Below are positions 12,206 to 22,190 of a stretch of DNA of 64,000 nt, one piece after another. Both the position numbers and the translations under genes were made by a program. Within the stretch, counting starts at the first letter, position 1; the number at the start of each line of letters is the position of its first letter. Origin of the DNA: Tricholoma matsutake (taxonomy: Eukaryota; Basidiomycota; Agaricomycetes; Agaricales; Tricholomataceae); NCBI GenBank assembly GCA_026075535.2, contig AP026540.1, positions 1,798,001 through 1,862,000 on the forward strand, read 5' to 3'. The notes below the pieces were generated by a model. The model searched no databases and was not told where the DNA came from. It saw nothing but the letters and a program-made list of their open reading frames with translations.

Positions 12206-13424
12206 ATAGGAAAATCCTGCTCCTCTACAACTTCCAACTTAATCTCCTCTGCAACTTGATCCTTCGCTTCCTCAACATCTACAAGTGCCAACAAATCTTG
12301 CAGGAGTTTGTCTCGTCCCTTGGGGGTGAGCATGCGGATATCCTGATGATGGGGACACACTCCAGCCCTGTGTCCAGGTTCCCCACAATGGTAGCAGAGA
12401 TCCAACTTACGTGCATGGCTGCAGGCTGCATCAACATCCATTGGTACTGGGACATTGACAGCTGGTGTGGGAGTTTGACGAACAGGAATGGGGTTAGGGT
12501 GGGGGAGGCTTCGATTGAAGGTGTAGGGCATATGAGTGGTAGTTGGAGCATGGAATGCAGCATTTGTGAGTTGGTTCTCATCACAGAGTGAAGCAGCTTC
12601 ATACCAAGCAAGGATATCATTGTCCGCTGGGCGCCCTTCCAACATCTGTGCAATCTGGTCCTGAATTTCTTGGTTGAGCCCCCATCAGAACTTCACCACC
12701 ACTGGTAACCCACTCCCATATCCTGCCATGTCCACCAAATCCTTGAACTCATCAATATAGTCATCCACAGATTGACGTCCCTGGTGGTAAGCGGATGACT
12801 CAAGTCGTGTCACTGCTTGGTGGCATTCATTGAGGGGGCAGAAGTGGTGTACAAACTCAGCTTGAAAGTCACCCCAAGTGGAGAAAGGTAGAGAACCAAG
12901 TTCTTTAGTTTGACGTAGGATATGGTCCACATAGAGATAGGCACATTCAGATTTCATGTATGTGAAGGCCCAATAAATTTTTGCAGCCTCGTCGACAAAT
13001 TGATGTGACTGGAGACTAATGTATAACTCACAGGAATTAAGGAATGCACGTCCCTGCGCACATGCACCATTAAATTCGGCGGGGGGGGGACGGTTTGATC
13101 TGGGCATGTTCCTTAGTGGATGCATTCATTGTTGGGTGCGCTTGGAGTTGTAAAGGGGGAACTATTGGTCATAGGGTTAGCCTGGAGGGTCCTAATGAAG
13201 TTTTCAATCGTAGATTTAAGTGAGTCGATTTGCGCGCACATTCCAGAAATGTCGCTTTCAAGCGCGTCGAAGCGTTCTGATGCGTCCATGTCGCTAGGGA
13301 GCGTGTTTGGCGAAAATGGCGGCGTAATAAAGGCGAGATTATCTGGAACAGTGTGTAGGGACTCTGTGGAGCTTTGGGAAGTGTTGTCCAGTCCATACCT
13401 GCCTATCTTGGGCAGTGCATTCAC
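12193..13424 (-). pseudogene. Gypsy copy 1 gag, broken
   Basis: Matches the intact gag of copy 2 (30604-31857) in three pieces: 13113-13424, 12685-13125 and 12193-12645. A zinc knuckle CYHCGEPGHRAGVCPH (CX2CX4HX4C) lies near the C-terminus. Compared with copy 2, about 17 bp are missing around 13110-13130 and a CGA codon has become TGA at 12685-12687. Gag would form the virus-like particle core and bind the genomic RNA. Confidence 0.88.
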
Positions 13425-13443
13425 AATTTTCGGGCCTTAGGGG

Positions 13444-13566
13444 AGAGTTTTCTACTATAAGGGCAACCTAAGCCTCTAGCAAAGGGAAATCTGAAGTTAA
13501 AATTATACTACATAATACAGGCATTGGGGACACACCTAGCAAAGGGAAATCCGAAGAGAAAACTCT
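13444..13566 (-). promoter_or_regulatory. Self-priming site and LTR promoter of Gypsy copy 1
   Basis: On the element strand the sequence just after the 5' LTR reads GTAGAAAACTCTCCCC. Its AGAAAACTCT (plus-strand 13444-13453) is an exact reverse complement of AGAGTTTTCT inside the LTR (plus-strand 13557-13566). A TATACTGG box sits 28 nt upstream of that LTR site, so the transcript would begin with the sequence that pairs with the primer site. This is the Tf1/sushi self-priming arrangement; no tRNA-type TGG start is present. Confidence 0.7.
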
Positions 13567-13881
13567 AAGGATCCCCTTGCTGATGCCCAGTATATGTGAA
13601 GACGACAAAAATCAAATATAACCTAAAAATAGAAAAAGGTGGAGATAGGCGGATCAAGGCCGCCGAATGACATCATACCAAGGGGTATGTGTCGGAAGGG
13701 GTACTCTGCCTCTAAATATAAAAGTGTCAACATGTACAAACATGATAGCAAGGGAAAATTAGTAATAAAATCCAGAAAAATCATAGAAAATGAAGAATAG
13801 AAGGAAATGAGGTGGGGAAAAATATAGGACAAACATAAAAAATAGGAAAAACACACAGGGCACCCCCCTAGTCCCCTTACA
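13456..13881 (-). repeat. Right LTR of Gypsy copy 1 (5' LTR in element sense)
   Basis: 426 bp, same termini as the left LTR. Apart from one length change in an A run and about one other site, the differences between the two LTRs are C/T or G/A at CpG positions. Confidence 0.95.
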
Positions 13882-13886
13882 GTTGC

Positions 13887-16579
13887 CAACCATGCTTGTA
13901 GTCCTGATTCGGATCAGTTGAAGATGAACATTGCAGGAATGGCAGGTACAGGTACTGAAAGCTCTAGTTGATTTCTTCAGCCAGAGGAAAGAATCCCACT
14001 GCCTTATTATTGTCACCCCAACAGGTAGCGCCGCTGCTCTCATGAAAGGTTCAACCTACCACTCCATGTTTGGGATAAACAGCGAAGGGGGCCAGACATC
14101 AAACATTCAACTAGCACAGGTCAAGTCTAGATTAGAGGGTGTGGATTATGTTTTCATGGATGAAGTTTCCATGCTCTCTTGCCATGATATGTACCTCATA
14201 AGTGCAAGACTGGCGCAAGTAATGAACAATCTTGATGCACCATTTGGCGGTCTGAATATGATCTTCGCTGGAGATTTCGCTCAACTACCACCTGTTATTG
14301 GTCACGAACATGCCTCCCTTTATAGCCGCACAGTTGGAAAGAACACTACTTCTCTGCGGGACCAGGAGGCTGTGATCGGTAAGGCTTTATGGCATCAGGT
14401 CACTACTGTAGTTATCCTCCGTCAAAATATGCAACAACGGTCTCAATCAGTGGAGGATGCTAAGTTCTGTGAAGCCCTGGCAAATATGAGGTACAAGGCT
14501 TGCACACCAGCCAACATTGCGTTCCTTAGGTCCCGTATATCCAGTGAACTACCTGGCCACTCTAATGTGAATGAAAAACAGTTCAGAAACGTGTCGATAA
14601 TAACTACACTCAATTCACAAAAGGATGAAATAAATAAACTCGGTAGTCAAAGGTTTGCTGCTGAAACAAAACAGCAGTTGACAGATTTCTTTTCTGTCAA
14701 TACCGTTGCCTGCAAGGAACCTGAACAAGTGCATGAAATGCGAAATAAGGTCTCTGGTAACAAACGATCCATTAAGCAAGGTGTGATTCCAGAAAAGATT
14801 CAACATGCTCTTTGGGAGCAGCCTGCTTGCGCAAATACAAAGCTCATTCCTGCAAAGCTGTCTATCTGTGTCGGCATGCCTATCATGATCCGTAACAATG
14901 CTGCTACAGAAATGTGCATTATGAAGGGTCAAGAGGGTTTTGTGTATGGATGGCGGTCACACAAACTTCCAAACAACAAGGACGTGTTAGACACCCTATT
15001 TGTGGAGCTTGCTAACCTGCCTACCCCGGTGAAGATGGATGGCTTACCTCAGAATGTTATACCCCTGATAAGGACTAGCATTGTCACAAACTGCAGGTTT
15101 CTGGATGACACATCACTCACCGTCTCAAGGAGTCAAGTTGAGACCCTGCCAAACTTCGCAATGATGGACTATGCCTCCCAGGGAAAAACTCGGCCATACA
15201 ATGTTGTGGACCTTAGCCAGTGTCGTTCTCACCAAGGATATTACACTGCCTTGTCCAGGAGTGCCACCGCAGCTGGGACATTGATTCTGTCCAGTCTTCA
15301 CCCAACCAAGATCACCAGGGGTGCATCTGGAGCACTGCGCCAAGAATTTTGGGAGCTAGAGCTATTGGATAATATCACCACTCTCAGATTTGAGGATAAG
15401 CTGCCGAGAGCTATCGCGATGGCAGATCGTAGGAATACCTTGATAGATTTGTTTCGGAAACACAAGGGTAAAAACTACATGCCATCCACGATGCATAAAG
15501 CCATCCGTTGGAGTAAGTCAGATCCCTTTCTGGAATGGAAGGAATATCTTGACTGGCGAGTGATCAGCTCAAAAGGAATTGATAGCAAAGCTGGCATTTT
15601 GCATACGAGCAGTTCCAAGGCACCATCTACACCCATGAAGAAGCCGCCTCACGATTCAAGTGCATTTGTGTTAAAACGCAAGTCTTCTTATATCATTCCT
15701 GCAAATAAGCGGCCAAAAGTGAATAAAATAAAATTTATTCACCCTCCTGTTGATCCATCTGAAGCTGTCCACCTGAGTGTCCTACTCAGCACTACTTGGA
15801 CGAACAACAGCTGTGCATACGACGCAGTATTTGTAGTGCTCTTTAACATATGGTGTGAGAATCCTGCACAGATCAGTGCATTATGGCAGGGCTTGCAGTC
15901 AGAATTGCTGGATTCCCTAACGACAAGCTTCGAAACGCACGAGAACTTTCAAGTCGACCGTTCTACATCTCGGCACTTTTCTTTGGAACAAATTAGGGAT
16001 TTCATGAGATGTCGTTTAGCCAGAATTTCTGCAGAGTTCACCTTTGGAGGTTATGCAAGTGTGCACTCTATCGCACACCGCTTGCTTAGAACGGGCCACC
16101 CAATCACAGTGTCAGAGCTTGCCTGCCCAAATGAACATGATGTTGGTAGAAATATTGACCGGAACCCAGCCGCTAACTGCGAAATTATTGTGTTTGGACG
16201 CCCTGGTATGTCTTTACAAGCTTGCATGGATGACTTCACGGTTGGCACAGCTTCCAAATGTTCTGCTTGTGATGCTTATTTGTTGAGGAAGACCTTTTTT
16301 CTTCAAACACCGCCTCTGCTCGCCTTCGACATAGGAATCAGCAAACCATCTCTATCTCCTGATCTCTGGATTACCTGTGGAGATGCTGCTCGTGTTCGTT
16401 ACACGCTCAGAGGAGTTGTTTATTTCGAAAATGAGCATTTCACGTCACGTGTGATTACTAGCACCGGTATGATCTGGTTTCATGATGGAATGCTGACAGG
16501 TGCATCGTTGCTGTATGAGTCTCAACATGTAGCGTCGATCAGTACCGATGGTGCAGTCATGGCATTCTACACTTTGTGA
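13887..16579 (+). pseudogene. Helitron PIF1-type helicase with C-terminal cysteine-protease-like domain
   Basis: Continues the Helitron after the Gypsy insertion. An open frame of 882 codons runs 13931-16579; its true beginning lies left of the insertion. Helicase motifs seen: AGMAGTG (damaged Walker A, about 13931-13953), VFMDEVSML (Walker B), GDFAQLPPV, LRQNMQQRS and YTALSRSATAAG. The Lys-Ser expected to complete Walker A is missing, replaced by an out-of-frame junction at about 13951-13956. After about residue 600 a separate domain begins: TWTNNSCAYDAVF (candidate nucleophile Cys, about residue 628), a Cys pair CSACDAYLL, and ENEHFTSRVI (candidate His, about residue 835). This resembles OTU/USP-like cysteine peptidases found fused to some Helitron helicases. 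The helicase would unwind DNA at the nick; the protease role is unknown. Confidence 0.75.
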
Positions 16580-17027
16580 TCTCCTAAGCCCACGAGTTTC
16601 AAATACATTCGTTCCCCGTGTTACTTTGCATCCCCCCAAGCCTGAAAGAACTCGGACATGCCGTGCGGAGCAGCGGCCCTCACAGCGCAAGTTGCTCTCA
16701 CTCAGACTGTCAGTGTCTCAGTTTGTGAGTAAAGACAATCGTTCAAGACGGCTGAATCGTATGCAGCTTCGTATGGCATGAATATTCACAGAAAGCATCT
16801 CGTAGCTGGTCGCTACATCCAGTCTCTTGACGATGGGCTAAAAGCATCTCGTAACTGGACAGTCTCTTGATGATGGGCTAAATCGGTATCCGTCTGATTC
16901 TTCGAGTTCATCATTTACGGTACCCACAGTGCAGTGCCCACGTGTGAGACGGAGGACTCGATCTAAATCCCAATCGATAATCACCAACCCCATCTAATAA
17001 CTCCTCCCTTGGGCATAACTTTGTGAA
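16580..17027. other. Intergenic gap with a short direct duplication
   Basis: No gene seen. Around 16793-16882 a segment of about 45 bp (AAGCATCTCGTA ... GATGGGCTAA) occurs twice in direct order. The Helitron 3' end and the promoter of the FAD gene should lie here, but neither could be fixed. Confidence 0.5.
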
Positions 17028-19263
17028 ATGTTTTTTGTTTCTAATTTGCCTCCGAGTCTTTCAATCATAGCGTTCTCTGCCGTGATATATCTCTTGTTGT
17101 CCTCTTATACTACCCTTTTACGCCGCAAGTTGATCCAGAAGCATACTGGACTAGCAGATGTCCCTTTTCTCGGAATCGAGCGTCGAAGTGAACATAAGTT
17201 TCAAGGAACGGCCGTGGTGTGCGGAGGAAGGTGAGTCTGGTCACTTGTTAAGATTTGATTGCATTGATTTTCGTCGATTTCATTCAGCATTGCAGGCTTA
17301 ACAACTGCTCGTGTTTGCCATGATCACTTTGAGAAGGTCATCATCGTAGAGCCAGAGCTTTGGTTGGCGACGACGGAAGGATGGAAACCAGAACAGGAGC
17401 AGAAGAAGAGGACTCGTACGCGTGTATTGCAGTATCGGACGTTACATGGTGGGTTTTCTACCTACATCTCCACCGACCACACTACAAAGCTTATCAAACA
17501 ACAATAGTCTTCACAGCATTCGGGTTCATGGCCTTGGAAAAGTTGTTCCATAATTTCAGGAGCGAATGCCAGAAAGCTGACATCAGGTCACTTGATATCG
17601 TCGCATGATTTGACCATTTTTCATCAATGCATTTTCCAGCATAGGTCCGGCGGATTCTAAGCTCGCGTTCTATGGCAACTTTTTGAACTTAGGAGATGAG
17701 AAAAGCCGTGACTCCCTGTCGAATACTTTGTTTGCCACCCGACATGGTTTCGAGACTCTTCTTCGCCGACTCGTCATCGGCAACAAAGAGTATCCGAATA
17801 TCGAACAGATAGTTGGGACCGTCACTGGCATTATCCCTTCACAGAATGATCCGACCAGACTGCAAGGGGTCTCGATTCGTACAAACAAGGGCGATGAGGT
17901 TCTCTCTGCATCATTGGTTATCGGTTTGCAGATCGGTGTCCTGTTGATCCGGTTTCTTGCTCATGGTCTTCATCTTTGCAGATTGCTCAGGTATGGTTGC
18001 AGCAGGTCTTAAATGGCTCCAGAATTCAGGCTTTGGAATGACCAATGTTCATTCTAAAAGTGATGACGTCCAGCCGCTTCAGCGGTTCAAGATTACCTAC
18101 AATCCAAATATTCGCTACGTAACTTTCCAGTTTACCATTACCCCTGCACTCGCAGAGCGTCTACCCATACCCGGTGGATACCACAACAGTAGAGCCATTT
18201 ATACATGCATCTCAGGCGGAAAGGTAGACCCAAAGATCATTGGAATCATGAGAACTGAATGGGACATACGTACGAATGCTCTACTTCTAGCTAGAGAACT
18301 GCTAATTTTGACTCGAATTTCATTCATGCAGTCGTGCTTGCCTGTGGTGCCCAAGGAGGCGTAGAGTCTCCAAGAAATCTGGATGAAGTGAAGGCTTTTG
18401 CGAGAGATGTAACGGTCACTAAAGCAATACCTGAATGGTGCTTCCAGCTATTGGACGAGCTTCATGACGTCGAGTATTCTGTCCCAATCAGCACCGTTCG
18501 CCTTCGTAAGATACCTTCTTCAGATGTTGTTGAGACATTTTCACAATACCTATACCAGCCCCGTTGTCATACATTCGATATCATCAGGCTCCAGACCTTC
18601 CCAAGAACTGGATTGCTATTGGTGACAGCGTCATGAAAGTGAATCCTATCTATGGGTAACACTGGCAGCGTCCTTCGTTTTTCTACGACAATCTTGATTG
18701 TTGTTTATAGACAGGGCACTTCGAAGGCAATTCTTGGCGCCGTTGCTCTAAACACGGTCCTAAGGTCCCAACTATCTCCAGGGTGTTTACCTGCAAACTT
18801 CTCAAAGCTTTTTTTTGACGCTCAAGCTGCGAAAATTGATCCCATGTGGTGTGGCTTCTATCGACATACCTAAAGAGTTGTTGCTAATGTTGATCCAGGG
18901 AGGGAACGAAGACTCTTGGTGCGCATAGTCAATTCCTTTCATCAGTCCGCAATAATAACCACAGATTAACTGTGTAGATTATGGATACGAGTGCACTATC
19001 CCGGTACCTGGGGAAACTTTAACAGCCGGTCGAGGCTTTCGATGGTATTCACACAGGCTGAATATGGTCTCGTTCTACGTACGTCCCTTGGATCATGAGT
19101 GATTATTCAAACCTCAATGGGGACCTATTTACATTACCAGGATCAGCAGGCTGGGTTAGCAGTCTGGAAAGGCATGCAACTTCTATCGCCAGCGATTGAT
19201 TTGTTCAATCCAAAATTAGTCCTGAAAGTACTGTGGGATGTCTTGAGGCGGCCTTCTGCATGA
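17028..19263 (+). CDS. FAD-dependent monooxygenase-like protein, 552 aa, ten introns
   Basis: Splicing exons 17028-17230, 17288-17448, 17517-17586, 17640-17923, 17982-18269, 18332-18505, 18559-18655, 18711-18848, 18899-18918, 18978-19078 and 19141-19263 gives 1659 nt, 553 codons with the TGA stop and no internal stop. All introns are GT-AG, 48-68 bp. The start carries a hydrophobic N-terminal segment (SIIAFSAVIYLLLSS), a likely membrane anchor. It is followed by a Rossmann dinucleotide-binding motif GGSIAGLTTARVC split by intron 1, and further on the second FAD motif NWIAIGDSVMKVNPIYGQG, typical of flavin monooxygenases. The C-terminal part (SPAIDLFNPKLVLKVLW) matches conserved basidiomycete hypotheticals. 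Likely a flavin-dependent oxidoreductase of secondary metabolism; the substrate is unknown. One exon is only 20 nt. This is the best-supported intact gene in the window. Confidence 0.85.
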
Positions 19264-20772
19264 GACATATGCACCGTGAGCTGACCGCGATAACTTGAAA
19301 GTTCAGTGACACTGTCTAATTAGCGACCAGGACTATTTTAGGAGGTGACGATGCCTGGGTTGCCGAGCAATGGTTTTCGAAGGGCGCAGATAATGGAGCG
19401 GCATTTATACTTAACATTATCCTGTATTCTATGGCGTGTGCCAACGAATTAGCACCGACACGCCCAATCTGTACTTTGCTAATGAACGCTATAGCATTTC
19501 AATGTGCCTACTAGTGTCCTCATGTTGTGAGAGATATTGTGGAATGCCAGGCGGAATTCAGCTGTGGTTTCGTCGAAGAGGAAGCTGTTTAAATTTGAGT
19601 GGAAAGTCAGAAATGGTGACCGAAGCTGCACACATAAGTAATGGCCGTCTCATTGGGCAAGCCGTTTCCAAGGGAAGAAATAATTTACTTAGTGGAACGT
19701 TACGCAGATGCCAAAAGGTAAGACTTACCGCTTCCGGGCAGTAGCTACTTACGAAAACAGGCAGGGAACTTCGTGACAGTTCAACAATTGTTCGGAGAGA
19801 AACTGAGGTCCACATTAGGCAATAATCTGGGTACCTATAAATTCATTAACTAGTTTGTCGTTGCCTCCTGTTCGTCGACTATCCCCAGTCCCCTAGTTGA
19901 TATAACATTCCATACAGCAAGGAATTCGGGTGCGTATTCGAAAGAGTAAGTGCTTTCTTGATTCTCACTGCAATGTGGTTGTGGAATCGATGTCATCACG
20001 TTGTGTCGAACACAAGTCGAACATTGATTGACGTTATTTGTTCGCAACCAGCAGCCCAATTTGGGTTCGAGCGTCTCAAGCAATACGAGTACTTATTACG
20101 ACCCTTTAGAAAACAGATCACATGAGTAAAGCCTGAGCACGTGAGTGCGTGCCGGGTTTGTTTACTCACTTCATGACTTTTAATTTCTCTTGCTCCTCCT
20201 CTGGACTCTCAGCCCCCTCTTCTCCTCAAGGATCACTCAACCTGATGAGACACATGGTCGCACACTTAGCCATCCCCTCAACAACTCGGTCCTCAGTGGT
20301 TGAGGCTGCATGAAGTCCAGATCACAGCTGCAGATGCCACCTCTGTCACTATAACACCGAAACCTACGATGTATACTCAGCATGGATGTACCTGTCTAGG
20401 TGTTTAGAGCTGGTGGGATTTTGGATTAGCAGGGCACTGTACTAGTATGGTGGAAACACATGGTGTCGACGGGGGGTCTCTACTGGCAGTATGCTATCTT
20501 CCACGAGGCGCGTCGAGAGTTGTCACGACGCGTCGCCCAGATTTTTTGTTACATTCCCATGTAAATCCTATATTATTGGCCAATACACGTGTTTTCTCCC
20601 TAGAACCTTAGGACAAATTCATTTCCACTAGTTAACTGCACTGTTTGATGTCATACTGTCTTGATTCACCCCACTGAATGCTTAAACTTCGAAACTTCAA
20701 GTTGGAGTACATGTGATGTGGGTGTCATGTGATCTGTTTTCTAAAGGGTCGTATTGCAGGTGTTCGAGCTTA
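19264..20772. other. About 1.5 kb without a supported gene
   Basis: Short open frames (for example 19436-19744 plus) show no recognisable domain and no convincing splice partners. Nothing repetitive was seen. Probably intergenic, with the promoter of the next gene near its right end. Confidence 0.45.
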
Positions 20773-21397
20773 ATGTCTGGTTTTCAACCAGCATTCAATT
20801 CCGTTCCCGTTCAATCGTTTTCAAACCAACAACCATTTCTACCGCCAGATCACTCTTTGCATCAAGGCGCAGACCCAAACTCGCCAGAGTTATTCAAGCA
20901 AAATATTCAACTTGTGCAGGAGAATGTTGTTCGGCTGCAGGAGCTTGCACAGAGGGCGTCAGTTGGGATGTAAGTCTTTAGGTATCCTTTCCTCGTCGTG
21001 AATGACATCGATAGCGCGGATCTTAATCTCACGCACAGCCAACACGCGTATCATCCAGGAAACAGCCCAATTGAAACAGAAGGTATGCGGCAGACCAACC
21101 TTTAGCATTATGTCCTCACTTTCCAGGACAGCAAATATCGCCTCGGTCAAGCAGACGCTCGACGTCATCGCCGATATTATGCGGCAATCAGGCGTTGGCG
21201 CGCTTCCTTTGCTCCCTGTGCCCTCAGCGACGGATATTGCTTTAACACCTCCTTCAGAACAGCAGCTAATGTTTGATACGAATCGGTCCATCCAAGCGTT
21301 ATACGATAAACTCAAGCGGAGCCAGGATAGTGCGGCTGTTGTCGCAAATCTTCTAAGCGCCCCCGATTACGCTTCGACACGTGGCGCAAGATCCTAG
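20773..21397 (+). CDS. Small conserved-looking hypothetical protein, 168 aa, three exons
   Basis: Exons 20773-20969, 21039-21082 and 21132-21397 join to 507 nt (168 residues plus TAG). Introns are 69 and 49 bp, GT-AG. The frame was chosen because it joins PELFKQNIQLVQENVVRL to HAYHPGNSPIETEANIASVK, which reads as one helical protein; a contiguous open frame at 21002-21397 is a partly out-of-frame shadow. The N-terminus is Gln/Pro-rich. The middle and end are amphipathic helices rich in Leu, Ala and Gln (possible coiled coil), with SGVGALPLLP in between. I do not recognise the function. It is next to the FAD gene on the same strand but nothing links them functionally. Confidence 0.6.
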
Positions 21398-22190
21398 TGT
21401 TCTCAATTACCATCGGTTGTTTTCTACATGTATGAGGATTATGGCTAGTATGTTTTTTTTTGAAGAATGATAGTTGACTTCTAAGCATCCTTGATTTAAC
21501 TTGGGCTTTGACATGCCTCATGCCTACTGCAACACCTGACCTTCAACCCCAGTCAAAACAGACTCGAGATAGCTCGAGGATCTCATTGGAATTTGATATA
21601 TCCAGATTTATGGTGCGCTACCTCGATTTTCAATTGATACCAGTCTAGAGACATCTATTGTTCTTGAACATTATCAATTTGTTCTCGAATTTCTCAGATC
21701 CTTACTAGGCCTTACTCCAATGTATCTCGAGGCATAACGATAAAAAAATTGCGGGTCACACGATGCGGGGCTAAAATTAGAAACAGCGTATGTAGTATTC
21801 GCGGCTGTTCCCCATGCCCGGGCGCCCTCTGTCTGACGTATATATCTGCTTACGCACTAATGCCTTCTCCCGAGCCGTAGCTGCATTTGCATTCTAGATT
21901 CTGATTACGGTCAGCAACAAATGACGCGTCATAGAGGTGTGAACCCATTTGTTTCCCTGTAGCGAGTATCGTGGCAGACAGTGCTTCATATTTCTGGTAC
22001 CACACATCGCGTGAGCATAGATGTCCCAAAACATTAGATGATTTGTTCCAAACCTGTAGCTCGTCCTTGGTTAGAGATGAGTCGTAGCTCTGGAATTCCG
22101 CAGTGGTTCCTCGAGGGTTCGCCTTGCACCAGTCTTGAGAGCATCAGCTCGATAAGGAGTCCTGCAAATCTCCTGGTGGCGATAATAATC
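21398..22190. other. Intergenic region, no feature seen
   Basis: No supported open frame, repeat or RNA gene. It separates the convergent small plus-strand gene and the minus-strand Ser/Thr/Pro-rich gene. Confidence 0.4.

Larger units (their letters stand above)
7856..13881 (-). mobile_element. Ty3/Gypsy chromodomain LTR retrotransposon, copy 1 (Tf1/sushi-like)
   Basis: A complete but inactive 6026-bp element on the minus strand, nested in the Helitron. The LTRs are 425 and 426 bp and about 2% different. The internal order is gag, protease, reverse transcriptase, RNase H, integrase, chromodomain, the chromovirus order. The 5' LTR (element sense) is the right one. The PBS region next to it is complementary to the LTR itself rather than to a tRNA (see regulatory entry). 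It is damaged by TGA stops at 9108-9110, 9174-9176 and 12685-12687, a 4-bp insertion in protease near 11885, a one-base loss in the A run near 9715 and a short deletion in gag near 13110-13130. Copy 2 at 26279-32314 is the same family. Confidence 0.95.
2255..16579 (+). mobile_element. Decayed Helitron (Rep-helicase transposon), split by a Gypsy insertion
   Basis: A rolling-circle transposon coding region about 8 kb long once the nested Gypsy element (7856-13881) is set aside. Reading left to right it has an N-terminal region with Cys-rich clusters, a Helitron_like_N/Rep domain, a PIF1-type helicase and a C-terminal cysteine-protease-like domain. The main reading frame is the same (frame 2) from 3314 to 7879, interrupted by TGA codons at 5741-5743 and 6077-6079. 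Exact Helitron ends (5' TC, 3' hairpin plus CTRR) were not identified, so the outer limits are those of the coding signal. The copy is clearly inactive. Confidence 0.8.

Noticed and set aside
13926..13960. The helicase P-loop as intact
   Set aside because: AGTG is followed by a frame break and no Lys-Ser/Thr, so the Walker A motif is not complete.
16580..16900. A Helitron 3' terminus (hairpin plus CTAG/CTAA)
   Set aside because: Several CTAA strings exist (for example near 16838 and 16880) but none has a convincing hairpin just upstream; not called.
21002..21397. A 131-codon contiguous frame as the gene in place of the three-exon model
   Set aside because: It begins in what reads as an intron and runs through another; the spliced model gives a more coherent protein and exact frame.
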